This document shows, one piece after another, positions 27,841 to 37,368 of a stretch of DNA of 64,000 nucleotides. How positions within the stretch are numbered: the first letter of the stretch is position 1; the number at the start of each line of letters is the position of its first letter. Made by a program: the position numbers and the translations under genes. Origin of the DNA: an uncultured Rubrobacteraceae bacterium (lineage in GTDB: Bacteria > Actinomycetota > Rubrobacteria > Rubrobacterales > Rubrobacteraceae); contig CADCVH010000098.1 of the NCBI GenBank assembly GCA_902806085.1, positions 1 through 64,000 on the forward strand, read 5' to 3'. The notes beneath the pieces were generated by a model. That model saw nothing but the letters and a program-made list of their open reading frames with translations, did no database searches and had not been told where the DNA came from.

Positions 27841-28575
27841 ATGCCAGATACAGAAGGAAAAGTCGTGGTCGTCACGGGTGCCAGCAGCGGGATCGGCGAG
27901 GCCATCGCCACCGAGCTCGGCAAGGCCGGAGCTACGGTGGTGCTCGGGGCGCGTCGGCTCGACCGGCTCGGGGCGACGGTCGCGGGGATAGAGGCCGCGG
28001 GCGGGACGGCGCGCGCCCGCAAGCTCGACGTCACCGTACGCGAGGACGTGGAGGCTCTCGTCGCCGAAGCCAACGAAGAGTTCGGCCGCGTGGACGTCTT
28101 GGTCAACAACGCCGGGGTTATGCCCCTCTCGCCCCTGCGGGAGCTCAAGGTCGACGAGTGGGACCGCATGATCGACGTCAACGTGCGCGGCGTCCTGTAC
28201 GGTATCGCAGCCGTCCTGCCCATCATGGAGAAGCAGGGGCACGGCCACGTGATCAACATCGCCTCGATCGGCGCCCACAGGGTCTCGCCGACCGCCGCCG
28301 TCTATTCCGGGACCAAGTTCGCCGTCTGGGCGATCTCAGACGGGCTGCAGCAGGAGACGGACACGCTCAGGGTCACGGTCGTCTCGCCCGGGGTGGTTAC
28401 CTCAGAACTCGCCGAAAGCATCACCGACGAGGCGACCCGCGGCGTGATGGCCGAGTACCGCCGGGTCGCCATAGGACCGGACGCGATCGCCCGGGCCGTG
28501 ATCTACGCCATGGAGCAACCCGAGGACGTGGACGTGCGCGAGATCATCATCGGCCCGACGGCCAGCTCCAACTGA
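27841..28575 (+). CDS. short-chain dehydrogenase/reductase
   Basis: VVVTGASSGIGEAIATEL, NNAGVMPLSPL, YSGTKFAV. Confidence 0.93.
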   Translation: MPDTEGKVVVVTGASSGIGEAIATELGKAGATVVLGARRLDRLGATVAGIEAAGGTARARKLDVTVREDVEALVAEANEEFGRVDVLVNNAGVMPLSPLRELKVDEWDRMIDVNVRGVLYGIAAVLPIMEKQGHGHVINIASIGAHRVSPTAAVYSGTKFAVWAISDGLQQETDTLRVTVVSPGVVTSELAESITDEATRGVMAEYRRVAIGPDAIARAVIYAMEQPEDVDVREIIIGPTASSN

Positions 28576-28622
28576 TTTCCGACGATCAGGCCCCAAGGGC
28601 AACTCGTAGAAGGGCCTGCATG

Positions 28623-29426
28623 CTAGCTCAACACGTCCCGACGGACGAAGACGGCCCACGCGGCCAGTAGGGAGACGCCGGCCCAGGCGGCGCTGACCCA
28701 CACGGACGCGACGATCGGGGCCCAATCGATGGGCTCGCGCATGAGGTTCAGCCAGGCGGAGAACTGCTCCGTCAGGAGGTAGGGGTCCAAGACGCCGCCG
28801 AGGCCCAAAGAGGAGACGAGTTGCAAAAGCAGGATGAGCACCACGCCGCCGACCACGGAGGCGACGCTGTTCTGGGTTGCGACGGAGAGCAGGAGGGCGA
28901 AGGCGGCGAGGGCCAGCAGGGGCAGCGCCACGAGGCCGGCTCCGAGCACGATCAGGGCGAGCACCTGACCTACCGGGATCGGCGCCCCCCCGAGCCCCGC
29001 GAGCGGCCGGAACCCAATGGCCAGCCACCCGGCCGCCAACCCCACCCCGACGAACACCCCGACCACGGCCAGGGTGTAGAGTCCCACCGCCGCCGCCTTC
29101 GACCAGAACAGCCCCGAGCGCCCCACGCTGCGCCCCAGAATCGTCTTTAGCGTGCCACCCGAGACCTCGCCGGCGACGGCGTCCCCGGCCACGAGCACCG
29201 TCAGCAGCGGCAGTAGCACCACCGACCCGAACGCCAGGGTGACGAGCGGTATTACCAGCCCGTTCCCAAGCAATTGGGCGGCGAACGGCGCCTCCCCCGC
29301 CTCCGGCCCGCCCCCGATGATCTCCACGGCGGCCAGAAAGACGAGCGGCACCAGCGCCGCCGACCCGAGCCCGAGAAACGTCCGCCGCTGGCGCAGCAGC
29401 TTGAAGACTTCCCAACGGACCATCAT
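28623..29426 (-). CDS. ABC transporter permease (ABC-2 type)
   Basis: MMVRWEVFKLLRQRRTFLGL then about 6 TM segments; start overlaps the ATPase stop. Confidence 0.85.
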   Translation of the reverse strand: MMVRWEVFKLLRQRRTFLGLGSAALVPLVFLAAVEIIGGGPEAGEAPFAAQLLGNGLVIPLVTLAFGSVVLLPLLTVLVAGDAVAGEVSGGTLKTILGRSVGRSGLFWSKAAAVGLYTLAVVGVFVGVGLAAGWLAIGFRPLAGLGGAPIPVGQVLALIVLGAGLVALPLLALAAFALLLSVATQNSVASVVGGVVLILLLQLVSSLGLGGVLDPYLLTEQFSAWLNLMREPIDWAPIVASVWVSAAWAGVSLLAAWAVFVRRDVLS

Positions 29427-30409
29427 TCCCCGCCACCTCCGGGGGACCCGCCCTCCGTGAGCCGCAGGAAGAGGTCCTCCAGGCCGGCCCGCTCGGGTAC
29501 CAGGGCCCGCACCTCGACGCCCGCCTCGACGAGGGCGCGCACCACCGGTCCCGCGCCCTCCGGCCCGGTCGTCAGCCGGATCTCTCCGGGCTCCCCTTCG
29601 CCGTCGGCGTTGCGTATCTCGGCGCCCAGGCCGGGGGCCATCAGCGCCCGGCGCGCCGCTTCGGGGTCGTCGGTGAGGAGCCGGTATCCCGGGCGGCCCT
29701 TGGCCCCTTCGAGGACCTCCCGCAGGCCGCCTTCGGCCACCAGGCGGCCCCGGCTTACCACGGCGACCCGGTTGCACAGTTGCTCGATCTCGGACAGCAG
29801 GTGGCTGGAGAGGAAGATGGTCAGCCCCTCCCCGGAGAGCCTGCGCACCAGGGCCCGTATGTCGCGCATCCCCGCCGGGTCCAGGCCGTTCGTCGGCTCG
29901 TCTAGTACGAGGAACTCCGGCTCCCGCAGGAGCGCGGCGGCTATCGCCAGCCGCTGCTTCATCCCCTGGGAGTAGGCCCTTACTTTGTCTTTGGCCCGCC
30001 CCGTAAGCCCCACGGTCTCAAGGACGCCTTCTATCGGCGGGCTGCCCTTCTTGCGCCGGTCGGCGGCGGCCAGGAGCCGCAAATTATCGCGGGCGGAGAG
30101 GTACTCGTAGAGCCCCGGGGCCTCGACGGAGCCCGCCACGCCCGCGCGCGTCTGCGGGCCCGCGGCGGGCCGGCCGAAGAGCCGGATCTCCCCCGAAGTC
30201 GGGCGGACGAGGCCGAGAACAGCGCGTATCGTCGTGCTCTTCCCGCTCCCGTTGGGCCCGAGAAAGCCGTACACGTCGCCCCTGTTTACGGTAAGGCTCA
30301 GGTTCTCGACCGCGACGAAGGAGCCGAACCGCTTGGTAAGCCCGCGCACCTCCAGGGCCGGGGCCCCGGAGGTCGCCGGGGCCCCTTCGGGTTCGGGCGC
30401 CGCGCTCAA
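29423..30409 (-). CDS. ABC transporter ATP-binding protein
   Basis: Walker A GPNGSGKSTT, YSQGMKQRLAIAAALL signature, LVLDEPTNGLDP; TTG start inferred. Confidence 0.92.
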   Translation of the reverse strand: MSAAPEPEGAPATSGAPALEVRGLTKRFGSFVAVENLSLTVNRGDVYGFLGPNGSGKSTTIRAVLGLVRPTSGEIRLFGRPAAGPQTRAGVAGSVEAPGLYEYLSARDNLRLLAAADRRKKGSPPIEGVLETVGLTGRAKDKVRAYSQGMKQRLAIAAALLREPEFLVLDEPTNGLDPAGMRDIRALVRRLSGEGLTIFLSSHLLSEIEQLCNRVAVVSRGRLVAEGGLREVLEGAKGRPGYRLLTDDPEAARRALMAPGLGAEIRNADGEGEPGEIRLTTGPEGAGPVVRALVEAGVEVRALVPERAGLEDLFLRLTEGGSPGGGGE

Positions 30410-30413
30410 AGGG

Positions 30414-31691
30414 CTACCGGAGTCCCCGGGCCGCCCGCTCGAGCTCCGGGGCCGGGATGCTGCCGGCGAGGGCGTACGAGACCCCGTTATCGCTCCACAC
30501 CAGCGCCGTCCCGACCGGGGTCGAAAACTCCCGCGCCTCAACCCCGCCGCCGAGGTCCACGGTCGGGAGCTGCAGGGCGTCGCCCGTCCCACCCATCTCG
30601 CCGCCCTCGGGTATCGCCGCCCCCGGTATCGCCTGCGGTGTCGCGGCGCCCTCACCGGGCTCCTGCGACAGGACTATCGTTCCCCAGCCCGAGCCGTAGG
30701 CGAGAACCACCCCGCCGCCGGGCGTCAGGTACGTGCCCTCCAGGGAGCGCTCACCCGGCACCTCCCCGAGCCGTCGCACCCCGAAGTTCACGGACTCCCG
30801 GGCTTTCCCGACGCCCGCGACCTCCCGAACCCCGCCGGCCGGGCCGCCTTCGCGCTCCCCGTTCGGGGCCCGGAACTCCGGGTGCTCGCGGTCCGGCTTG
30901 AGGGGCAGCACCTCCGCGCCCGGCGGGGTTTGCAGCTCGAAGCGTTCGGCGGGGACGGGCCCGGGGTCGAAGCCGGAGACCTCGTAGGAGAGCACCGGCT
31001 CCTCCCTCCCGTCGGCGAAGAGCAGGAACCGCAGCGGCAGGTAGGTTTCGGAGTCTACGAGCGCCTGCGCCCGTGAGACCAGCGTGGAGTTCGGCTGCTT
31101 CGGGGTGAGGGTGAGGACGTGGGCCCCGCGGCCTTCCAAGGTCGTCGGCTCCGCCTGGTCGAGGTTGCTCGTCTCCCCGAGTTTGGCGAGCATCTTGTCG
31201 ACCTCCGCCGGGCTCACCGCCTCCCCTGTCTCCTCGGGCCGCGGGTCGCCGTCCGCCCTGCCGGCGCGCAGGGTGTTCGTCGCGCCGTCGTAGAAGGAGA
31301 CCTTCTCGCCGTCCTTGACGAAGACCTTGTCGCCGTTCTCTCCGAGGAGATCGGCCCGGGCGCGGTCCTCGCCGCCGTACCACACGCGGGCGGTCCGCGG
31401 CGCGGAGGCGAGGGCAGGGCCGCTCTCTGCCCCGCCCGCCATCGAGTCGAGGAGTTGCGTGGGGACGAGTTCCTGCTCGACCGTCACGGTGGCGCCGAAC
31501 TCGGGGGGGTCGTCGGCGGCCAGGGCAACCCTGGCGAGGAGCTCGGCGTCCGAGAGCTCCTCCGGCGCGGCCTGGGACGCGGAGATCCGCGTCCCGAGAA
31601 ACACGGCCGCCAACGTCACCAAAGCCGCGACCCCAAGGACCAACACCAACAACCGAGCCGGCTTCCGCCCTGCCCTCGCGTCACTCGCCAT
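30414..31691 (-). CDS. LolA-like/DUF4367-type exported protein in operon with the ABC transporter
   Basis: N-terminal TM RLLVLVLGVAALVTLAAVFL, beta-rich middle; 4 bp from the ATPase start. Confidence 0.65.
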   Translation of the reverse strand: MASDARAGRKPARLLVLVLGVAALVTLAAVFLGTRISASQAAPEELSDAELLARVALAADDPPEFGATVTVEQELVPTQLLDSMAGGAESGPALASAPRTARVWYGGEDRARADLLGENGDKVFVKDGEKVSFYDGATNTLRAGRADGDPRPEETGEAVSPAEVDKMLAKLGETSNLDQAEPTTLEGRGAHVLTLTPKQPNSTLVSRAQALVDSETYLPLRFLLFADGREEPVLSYEVSGFDPGPVPAERFELQTPPGAEVLPLKPDREHPEFRAPNGEREGGPAGGVREVAGVGKARESVNFGVRRLGEVPGERSLEGTYLTPGGGVVLAYGSGWGTIVLSQEPGEGAATPQAIPGAAIPEGGEMGGTGDALQLPTVDLGGGVEAREFSTPVGTALVWSDNGVSYALAGSIPAPELERAARGLR

Positions 31692-31889
31692 CCGTGATCC
31701 TCCTAGCCGACGGCCCCAACCAGGGGCACGCCCGACACGTTTAATTTCCGGTATGCGTGTATACGCGCGGTGACGGACGTGGGTTTCGCCAGCGGGCCCA
31801 GCGACCCGAAAACCCATACGGTCCAGGGCTCCACGTCGGCGTTCGTCCACAGGGAAAGGACGGTCTCGATCGAGAGGCTCATCGCGTAT

Positions 31890-32119
31890 CCTTCTTGCGC
31901 TTCCGCGAGCAGACCGGCACGACCCCGCTGCGATGGCTGCACGGCGCCCGAATACGCCAGGCCCAACACCCGCTCGAAACCACGGGCCATCCCGTCGAGC
32001 GGATCGCTGCCCGGGTAGGGTTCGGCTCCCAGACGACCTTCCGCGACCGTTTTAAGAGGATCGTCGGCACCAGCCCGCAGGCCTACCGCCGCGCGTTTCG
32101 GGGTTCACCAGCGCGCTGA
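31890..32119 (+). pseudogene. AraC/GlxA-type regulator C-terminal HTH fragment
   Basis: RFREQTGTTPLRWLHGARIRQAQHPLETTGHPVERIAARVGFGSQTTFRDRFKRIVGTSPQAYRRAF; no N-terminal domain. Confidence 0.75.
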
Positions 32120-32302
32120 CCTTGCGATCCGTTGTGCGTGGCAGGCGACGGGTACTGCGACAACTCGGCCTACTCCCGTCGCGAAGCAGCCCGCGGTAGG
32201 GGACGCACAGACGTAACCCGGCGCTAGGAATTCCGGGAACCCTCTCGGGGCAAAGCTCCGAGAACTCCTACCTTCTCCGAGCTTCGGTGGATAAGGACGC
32301 GC

Positions 32303-33097
32303 TTACGGTCTTGGCGCCCAGGCGCCCACCATCTCGGGGGCCTTGCCCACCCCGCCTGAGGCCACCATCTCCTCGCGCAGCCTCCCGGCCAGGGTCTCGA
32401 CGCCCACCTCCTCGGCCGTGGCGATGCCGAACCTTTCCACCAGCGGCAGGAGTGTCCTCAGCGTCTCGGCGGCGAACTCGTACCCGCCCCACCGCGGCTC
32501 CCCGCCCACCGGCGCGTTCAGCTCCATCCTCGGTTCCGGCAGCCCCGCTTCCAGGAACGCGCCGCGGAGCTTGAAGCCCATCTCGGTCTCCACGCCCGCC
32601 CGCTCCAGGGCGGCCGCGATCCAGCCGAGCGCGTTATCCCACAGCGGCGTGGGCGGGAAGGCGACCATCGAGCGGGACGTGACGTTGTACTCCTGGCAAG
32701 CGACGATGCCGCCGCCTCGCACCATGGCGGCCACCGAGCGCAGCGTTTCGGCCGGCTCCGGCTGGTGCATGAGCACGAGGCGACCGCGGCGTCGAAGCCG
32801 CGGTCCGGCCCCAGCGCGCCGGCGTCGCCCTCGACGAACGTGACGTTGGTCGAGCCGGCCTGGAGGGCACGGGCGCGCCCTCTCGAGCACCTCGGGGTTG
32901 CTGTCGACCCCGACCACGCTGCCCGAAGGTCCCACCATCTCGGCGGCCAGGAGCGCCACGCCACCCGCCCCTGCGCCGACGTCGAGGACCCTCATGCCCG
33001 GCCCGAGACCCGCCTGCTCGAACAGGCGCCGCGTGAAAGGCGCGTAGAGGCCGGACTGGCGGATAAGGCGCTCGATCTCGGCCTCGCTCCGGCCCAT
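32303..33097 (-). pseudogene. SAM-dependent methyltransferase with two compensating frameshifts
   Basis: MRVLDVGAGAGGVALLAAEMVG in the main frame; ALQAGSTNVTFVEGDAGALGPDRGFDAAV in a second frame; RLVLMHQPEPAETLRSV back in the main frame. Confidence 0.75.
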
Positions 33098-33285
33098 AGC
33101 GCAAGCATCGCCCGTTCTCCCGACCGTCGGCCCGGTCCCCCCGGCCGGTGCGCCTTCGTCCGCGTTCAATACCCTGCCCTTCCCTAGCCATCGGGGCAGC
33201 CTACCCTCGAGGTGGGGCGCGGCGTATCGTCCAAAGAGCGTATTCTTGGAACCTCCTCGGCGAACTTCCGATAACGGCCCTTCTC

Positions 33286-33417
33286 TAGGGCTTGTCCGCA
33301 AAGCCTCTAACAGTGGCGTCGGGTGGCGACCAGGTACGAAAAGCGGGCCGAGAATTGCCCAGCTATGCTGGTGTTGGCCGTCACCATTCTATGGCTGCGG
33401 TTTGCGGACACGTCCTA
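33286..33417 (+). mobile_element. 132-bp IS relic / MITE-like element
   Basis: Imperfect IRs TAGGGCTTGTCCGCAAAGCC / TAGGACGTGTCCGCAAACCG (16/20, core TGTCCGCAAA); interior reads LVLAVTILWLRFADTS*, plausible transposase tail. Confidence 0.55.
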
Positions 33418-33497
33418 GGACGTACGGTGAATAGGGGCGGGAGGGAGGCCCGAGGCGCTCCCGAAGGACGCCCAGGCCCGTGTTCCTTCTACTGGCT

Positions 33498-34070
33498 CTA
33501 GGAGCGGGCGACGGCGCTTTCCTCCGCCGCCTCCTCCTCCGGGGCGCTCTCCGGCACCCCCACGAACGTCACCTGCAGCGTCGCCCACAGCGACGAAAGC
33601 ATGAAGGCGAAGGCCCCGATCGTCGCGGCCAAAAGCGCTATCTGCACCACGATGAGGGCCGGAATCAACAGGCCTTCCCGGGCCACGGAGGTGGTGGTGA
33701 TCTTCAGCGCGTCGAAGAGGACGGCCGGCGCTATGGCGGCGAAGCCCCCGAGGGCGGTGAGGCGGATCAGGGAGATGAAGTGCGGCCCCTCGACCCCCCG
33801 CTGGATCCTCTCGCCCAGGCCGACGGCCGCCAGAAGTAGCGCCAGGATCCCGGCCGACGCCTCTATCACGGACATCGTGAGCCACACCCCGGCGGTGTTG
33901 ATGGCCTCGAGGTGAGCGAGGGTCCCGAAGTCCCTGCCCAGGATGCCGAAGGCCAGCATGCCCACGAACGCCGCCAGCCCCACCGCGACCCCGAACCACG
34001 GACGCAGCCGGTCGGCGGGATGGACGTACTTCATGATCGGCTGGTCCGGCAGGTGCGAACTCCGGGGCAT
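33498..34070 (-). CDS. hypothetical membrane protein
   Basis: Four hydrophobic segments; ATG at 34070. Confidence 0.65.
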   Translation of the reverse strand: MPRSSHLPDQPIMKYVHPADRLRPWFGVAVGLAAFVGMLAFGILGRDFGTLAHLEAINTAGVWLTMSVIEASAGILALLLAAVGLGERIQRGVEGPHFISLIRLTALGGFAAIAPAVLFDALKITTTSVAREGLLIPALIVVQIALLAATIGAFAFMLSSLWATLQVTFVGVPESAPEEEAAEESAVARS

Positions 34071-34156
34071 GCTTCCCTCCTCGAAAGGCGAATATTTGAA
34101 CGCGCTTGGGCGGATCGGCAACCGAGAGGCCGAAACGGGAGCTACGGTAGGCCCCC

Positions 34157-34687
34157 TCAGTCGACGGCGCCGGCCCCGGAGCCCGGCTCCTTGGCCGGCA
34201 GGCCGCGGTCCGTGGCCTCCAAGCCCGGGATCAGCCCCTGGCTCGCCGAGACCCCGAACATCATCGCCACCACCGTGAAGACGATGGCCACCCTCCCCAT
34301 CCTCCGCGCCCCCAAGACGTACGCGATGATCCCAAGGAACGCCCCCAGGGAGGCCATGGGGATGGTGTTGAGGTAGGTGGGGTCCCCCGCGATGCCCGTG
34401 GCGAGGACCGCGCCGACGAGGCCCATGAGGATCCCCGTCACCGCCGCGGCCCCCCCGAACAACGGGCCCGTGCGCTTGAGCGCCTCGGCCTCCTCGCGCA
34501 CCTCCTCGCCGCCCGGCCGCCCCTGTGCGCTCCCGTCTTCGTCCCCGCCCCCTGGCCGGTCCGCGTTGCGGCGCGTGGCCTCGCCCGTGACGCGGGCGAA
34601 GACCGGCACCGCCACGAGCGCCACTATCGCCATAAGGACCAGAGACACCACCGCTATGCTCAAAACAGATCTTCCTCCATCACCCAC
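34157..34687 (-). CDS. hypothetical membrane protein
   Basis: Hydrophobic segments including IAVVSLVLMAIVALVAVPVF and FGGAAAVTGILMGLVGAVLA. Confidence 0.6.
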   Translation of the reverse strand: MGDGGRSVLSIAVVSLVLMAIVALVAVPVFARVTGEATRRNADRPGGGDEDGSAQGRPGGEEVREEAEALKRTGPLFGGAAAVTGILMGLVGAVLATGIAGDPTYLNTIPMASLGAFLGIIAYVLGARRMGRVAIVFTVVAMMFGVSASQGLIPGLEATDRGLPAKEPGSGAGAVD

Positions 34688-34764
34688 TCCTTCGCCCGAA
34701 AGTTCGGCCGGTTACCGAGCATCCGGCGTCGCCATCTCCACAACAGGCGCCCTCTTTCCAAAGC

Positions 34765-35022
34765 CTAAACGCCGCCCGTGGACGGATGAGACCGAGAGGC
34801 GGCATCTACCTCGAACGCGACCTCTTCCAGCACCGCTTCCAGATACCCCGCAACCTTCGCCCGTCCCTCGAGGCGCGCCCGTTCCGCCGCGTCCCTCAGC
34901 CACGCGAGGCAGGCCTCGTTCTCCGGGCTCAAAAACTCGGCCCCTTCAAGCTTCCCAAGGACGGCACCCTTCTCCCATCTGCCGCGGCCTGCCCGCAGCT
35001 TGGCCTCTCTTGCATCCACCAC
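34765..35022 (-). CDS. hypothetical protein (85 aa)
   Basis: Charged helical ORF divergent from the HTH gene across an AT-rich spacer. Confidence 0.5.
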   Translation of the reverse strand: MVDAREAKLRAGRGRWEKGAVLGKLEGAEFLSPENEACLAWLRDAAERARLEGRAKVAGYLEAVLEEVAFEVDAASRSHPSTGGV

Positions 35023-35174
35023 AATATGACAAAATGATTCAAAATCAACAAAACTAAAGTGAAATGTGTCAGAATTGGGCCGAAAGGTGCAGCGAGCTCT
35101 CCGAAAGAGAAAGACGTATCCTGGGGCGCATCGGGCGCGGCAGGGTCATCCTAAGAGGCGGGAACGGAGGAAAC

Positions 35175-35939
35175 ATGGAAAACGCCGGAGGCACGGCGCG
35201 GGAGCCGGGGCTGTTGGGGGCCGAAGACGTCGCGGGCCTGGTGGGGGTCAAGGAGACCACCGTCTACAGGTGGTGCAGGGAGGGGAAGCTTCCGTGCCTG
35301 AAGGTCGGCAAGCACTGGCGCGTCAGACGCGAGGCGCTGGAGGACTTCCTCAAGAGCAGCGAGCGCGGGGTGACGTTGGCCGGGCAGCTGGGCTCCTTCT
35401 TGCGCGTGCCCGACAGCGTGCTGGCCATAGCCCAGAACGTCGACATTCTGCGCCGTCTCGACGCCGCCTTCTTCCGGGTCGGGGAGGCGGGGGGCGGGTT
35501 GCTGGTCAAGTTCTACGGCGGGGAGAAGGATCCCGCTGACGAATTGCGCGCCAGCCTGGAGGAGAACGGCCTCGGGGCCGGCCGCCTGGAGCGGGAGGGG
35601 CGTTTTCTCATGCGGCCCGAGACGGATCCCCTAGAGGGCGGGCGGGGAGACGCGCTGGGTCGGATTCTCGAGGAGGAGACCGAGAAGGGCCGCACCGTGT
35701 GGGCCTCCTTCGACTGGGCGTTACAGGTCGACTTGGAGACTGCCTTGGAGCAGAAAGGGAGGCTAAACGAGCTCGTAGACGCCCGCCAGCTGGTGGTAAA
35801 GACGGCGGCCATAGAGGAGGCGATAGACGAGTGGGGGCCGGCCCAGCTCAGGCGGGCCCAGTCTGCGCACGCGGCGATCATCCTGGCCTCCGAAAGCGGG
35901 CTTTTCTTGAGCCGCGCGACGCCGATGCCGCCCTCTTGA
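35175..35939 (+). CDS. excisionase-type HTH regulator with DcmR/MEDS-like sensory domain
   Basis: LLGAEDVAGLVGVKETTVYRWCREGKLPCLKVGKHWRVRREALEDFL; C-terminal FLMRPETDPLEGGRGDALGRILEEE..TVWASFDWALQVDLE. Confidence 0.7.
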   Translation: MENAGGTAREPGLLGAEDVAGLVGVKETTVYRWCREGKLPCLKVGKHWRVRREALEDFLKSSERGVTLAGQLGSFLRVPDSVLAIAQNVDILRRLDAAFFRVGEAGGGLLVKFYGGEKDPADELRASLEENGLGAGRLEREGRFLMRPETDPLEGGRGDALGRILEEETEKGRTVWASFDWALQVDLETALEQKGRLNELVDARQLVVKTAAIEEAIDEWGPAQLRRAQSAHAAIILASESGLFLSRATPMPPS

Positions 35940-35997
35940 GGGTCTGGAGAGAAACACGATCCCGGCGAGGCGCGACCTTCGTAGAAGCCCCTCAGGA

Positions 35998-36160
35998 GAG
36001 ACTGCCTGAAAAAGGCGTGGGCTGCCGGTTACGCTCCGCGGCATAGGAAGCAGAAGGTACCCGACCGACCTGTCCGACGGGAGAAGCGTTCATCCACGCT
36101 GCGATGAGGCGGCTGATGGCGAGGAGGCTGGCGCGTGCGTGAGAATTTTCAGACGGTCTC
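35998..36160 (+). mobile_element. 163-bp internally deleted IS5-family element
   Basis: IRL GAGACTGCCTGAAAA and IRR (revcomp) GAGACCGTCTGAAAA (13/15); interior frame PTGEAFIHAAMRRLMARRLARA* (stop 36140-36142) resembles an IS5-family transposase C-terminus. Confidence 0.75.
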
Positions 36161-36186
36161 AGGACGAAGTTCGCGGGATCGTTCCT

Positions 36187-36576
36187 CTACGACGTTCGGT
36201 TAATAGAGGACCGGTCGAAGGTCCTGCCGACGGCGAGCCCCGCCAGCGCGCCGACGCCGAGCATGCCGAAGGCGGGCGCGCCGAGCAACAGGACGGGCAC
36301 CACGCCCGCCACGAGGCCGGCGAGAGCCCCCCTGGTGGCGCCCTTCCCCCGGCGGGAGGGCACGGAGACACCCCCCTGCCCGAGCAGCACCGCCCCGAGC
36401 AGGACGCCGGCGACGATGCCGAGGGCCGAATCCAGCAGGAAGGGCACGAAGCCGATCCCGGTAAAGAAGGAAAACCCGAACAGCAGGCTCGGCACCGTCT
36501 CGAACCCCAGCAGGACACAGGCGGCCAACGTCACGACGGCCTCCCTGCTGCCAACCCCTGAACTCCCGGTATTCAC
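36187..36576 (-). CDS. hypothetical membrane protein
   Basis: VTLAACVLLGFETVPSLLFGFSFFTGIGFVPFLLDSALG and GALAGLVAGVVPVLLLGAPAFGMLG; GTG start inferred. Confidence 0.5.
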   Translation of the reverse strand: MNTGSSGVGSREAVVTLAACVLLGFETVPSLLFGFSFFTGIGFVPFLLDSALGIVAGVLLGAVLLGQGGVSVPSRRGKGATRGALAGLVAGVVPVLLLGAPAFGMLGVGALAGLAVGRTFDRSSINRTS

Positions 36577-36886
36577 TTCGACGGCAGTGTATAGCCGATG
36601 ATCGCCAACTTCTGAGCACTTCGTACGCAAGGCCTCCCGAAAAGGCCCCTTCAAGGACGTACGGTGAGTAGGCTCGGTCAGCCGCCACGGAGATACGGCG
36701 ACTACTCGGGATTCGTTATGTACCTGGGCGTCCCCCGGGAGGTCGTGGCCCCTTCGACAGGTCGATGCGCCGCACCCTCTCGTTCTCTTGCAGCTGACCG
36801 ACCACCCGGGAGGACGATTCTTCCCCCGCCTTCGTCCCCCCGGCCGGTAAATCGTACGACGGCCATGCTCCTCGAACCCGCGGTTC

Positions 36887-36915
36887 TTTACATACCTAGT
36901 GTTGCTATGTATAAT
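36887..36915 (+). promoter_or_regulatory. sigma70/SigA-like promoter for the PadR operon
   Basis: TTTACA-N17-TATAAT with overlapping TGCTATG direct repeats. Confidence 0.7.
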
Positions 36916-36979
36916 GCTGCTATGCACACTCGGACGAGTTCATTAGCGCCGCGCGACGCGTGAAATGGTGGAGAAAATC

Positions 36980-37366
36980 ATGGAGATCAACAAGGACCTG
37001 ATGGCCGCTTCCTCGACCCCGATCGTGCTGGCGATCCTGGCCGAAGAGGACAGCTACGGCTACGCGATTCTCCAGCGAGTTCGGGAGTTGTCCGGGGGGC
37101 GCATGGAGTGGACGGACGGGATGCTCTACCCCGTTCTGCATCGGCTCGAGCGGCTCGGCCACGTCGAGGCGCGGTGGGAGGTCGCGGAGAGCGGTCGTCG
37201 TCGCAAGTACTACCGGATCACGTCCCGGGGCCGGGCTCAGCTCGCGGAGGAACGCAGGCAGTGGCAAGCGGTGGACGCCACGCTACGGGGCATCTGGCAG
37301 GCGCTCTCCCCATCCGCTCCGGCCGGCCACCCGGCGTCGGCCGCGCAACCGCCGCAGGGAGCCTGA
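36980..37366 (+). CDS. PadR-family transcriptional regulator
   Basis: IVLAILAEEDSYGYAILQRVRELSGGRMEWTDGMLYPVLHRLERLGHVEARWE. Confidence 0.93.
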   Translation: MEINKDLMAASSTPIVLAILAEEDSYGYAILQRVRELSGGRMEWTDGMLYPVLHRLERLGHVEARWEVAESGRRRKYYRITSRGRAQLAEERRQWQAVDATLRGIWQALSPSAPAGHPASAAQPPQGA

Positions 37367-37368
37367 CG

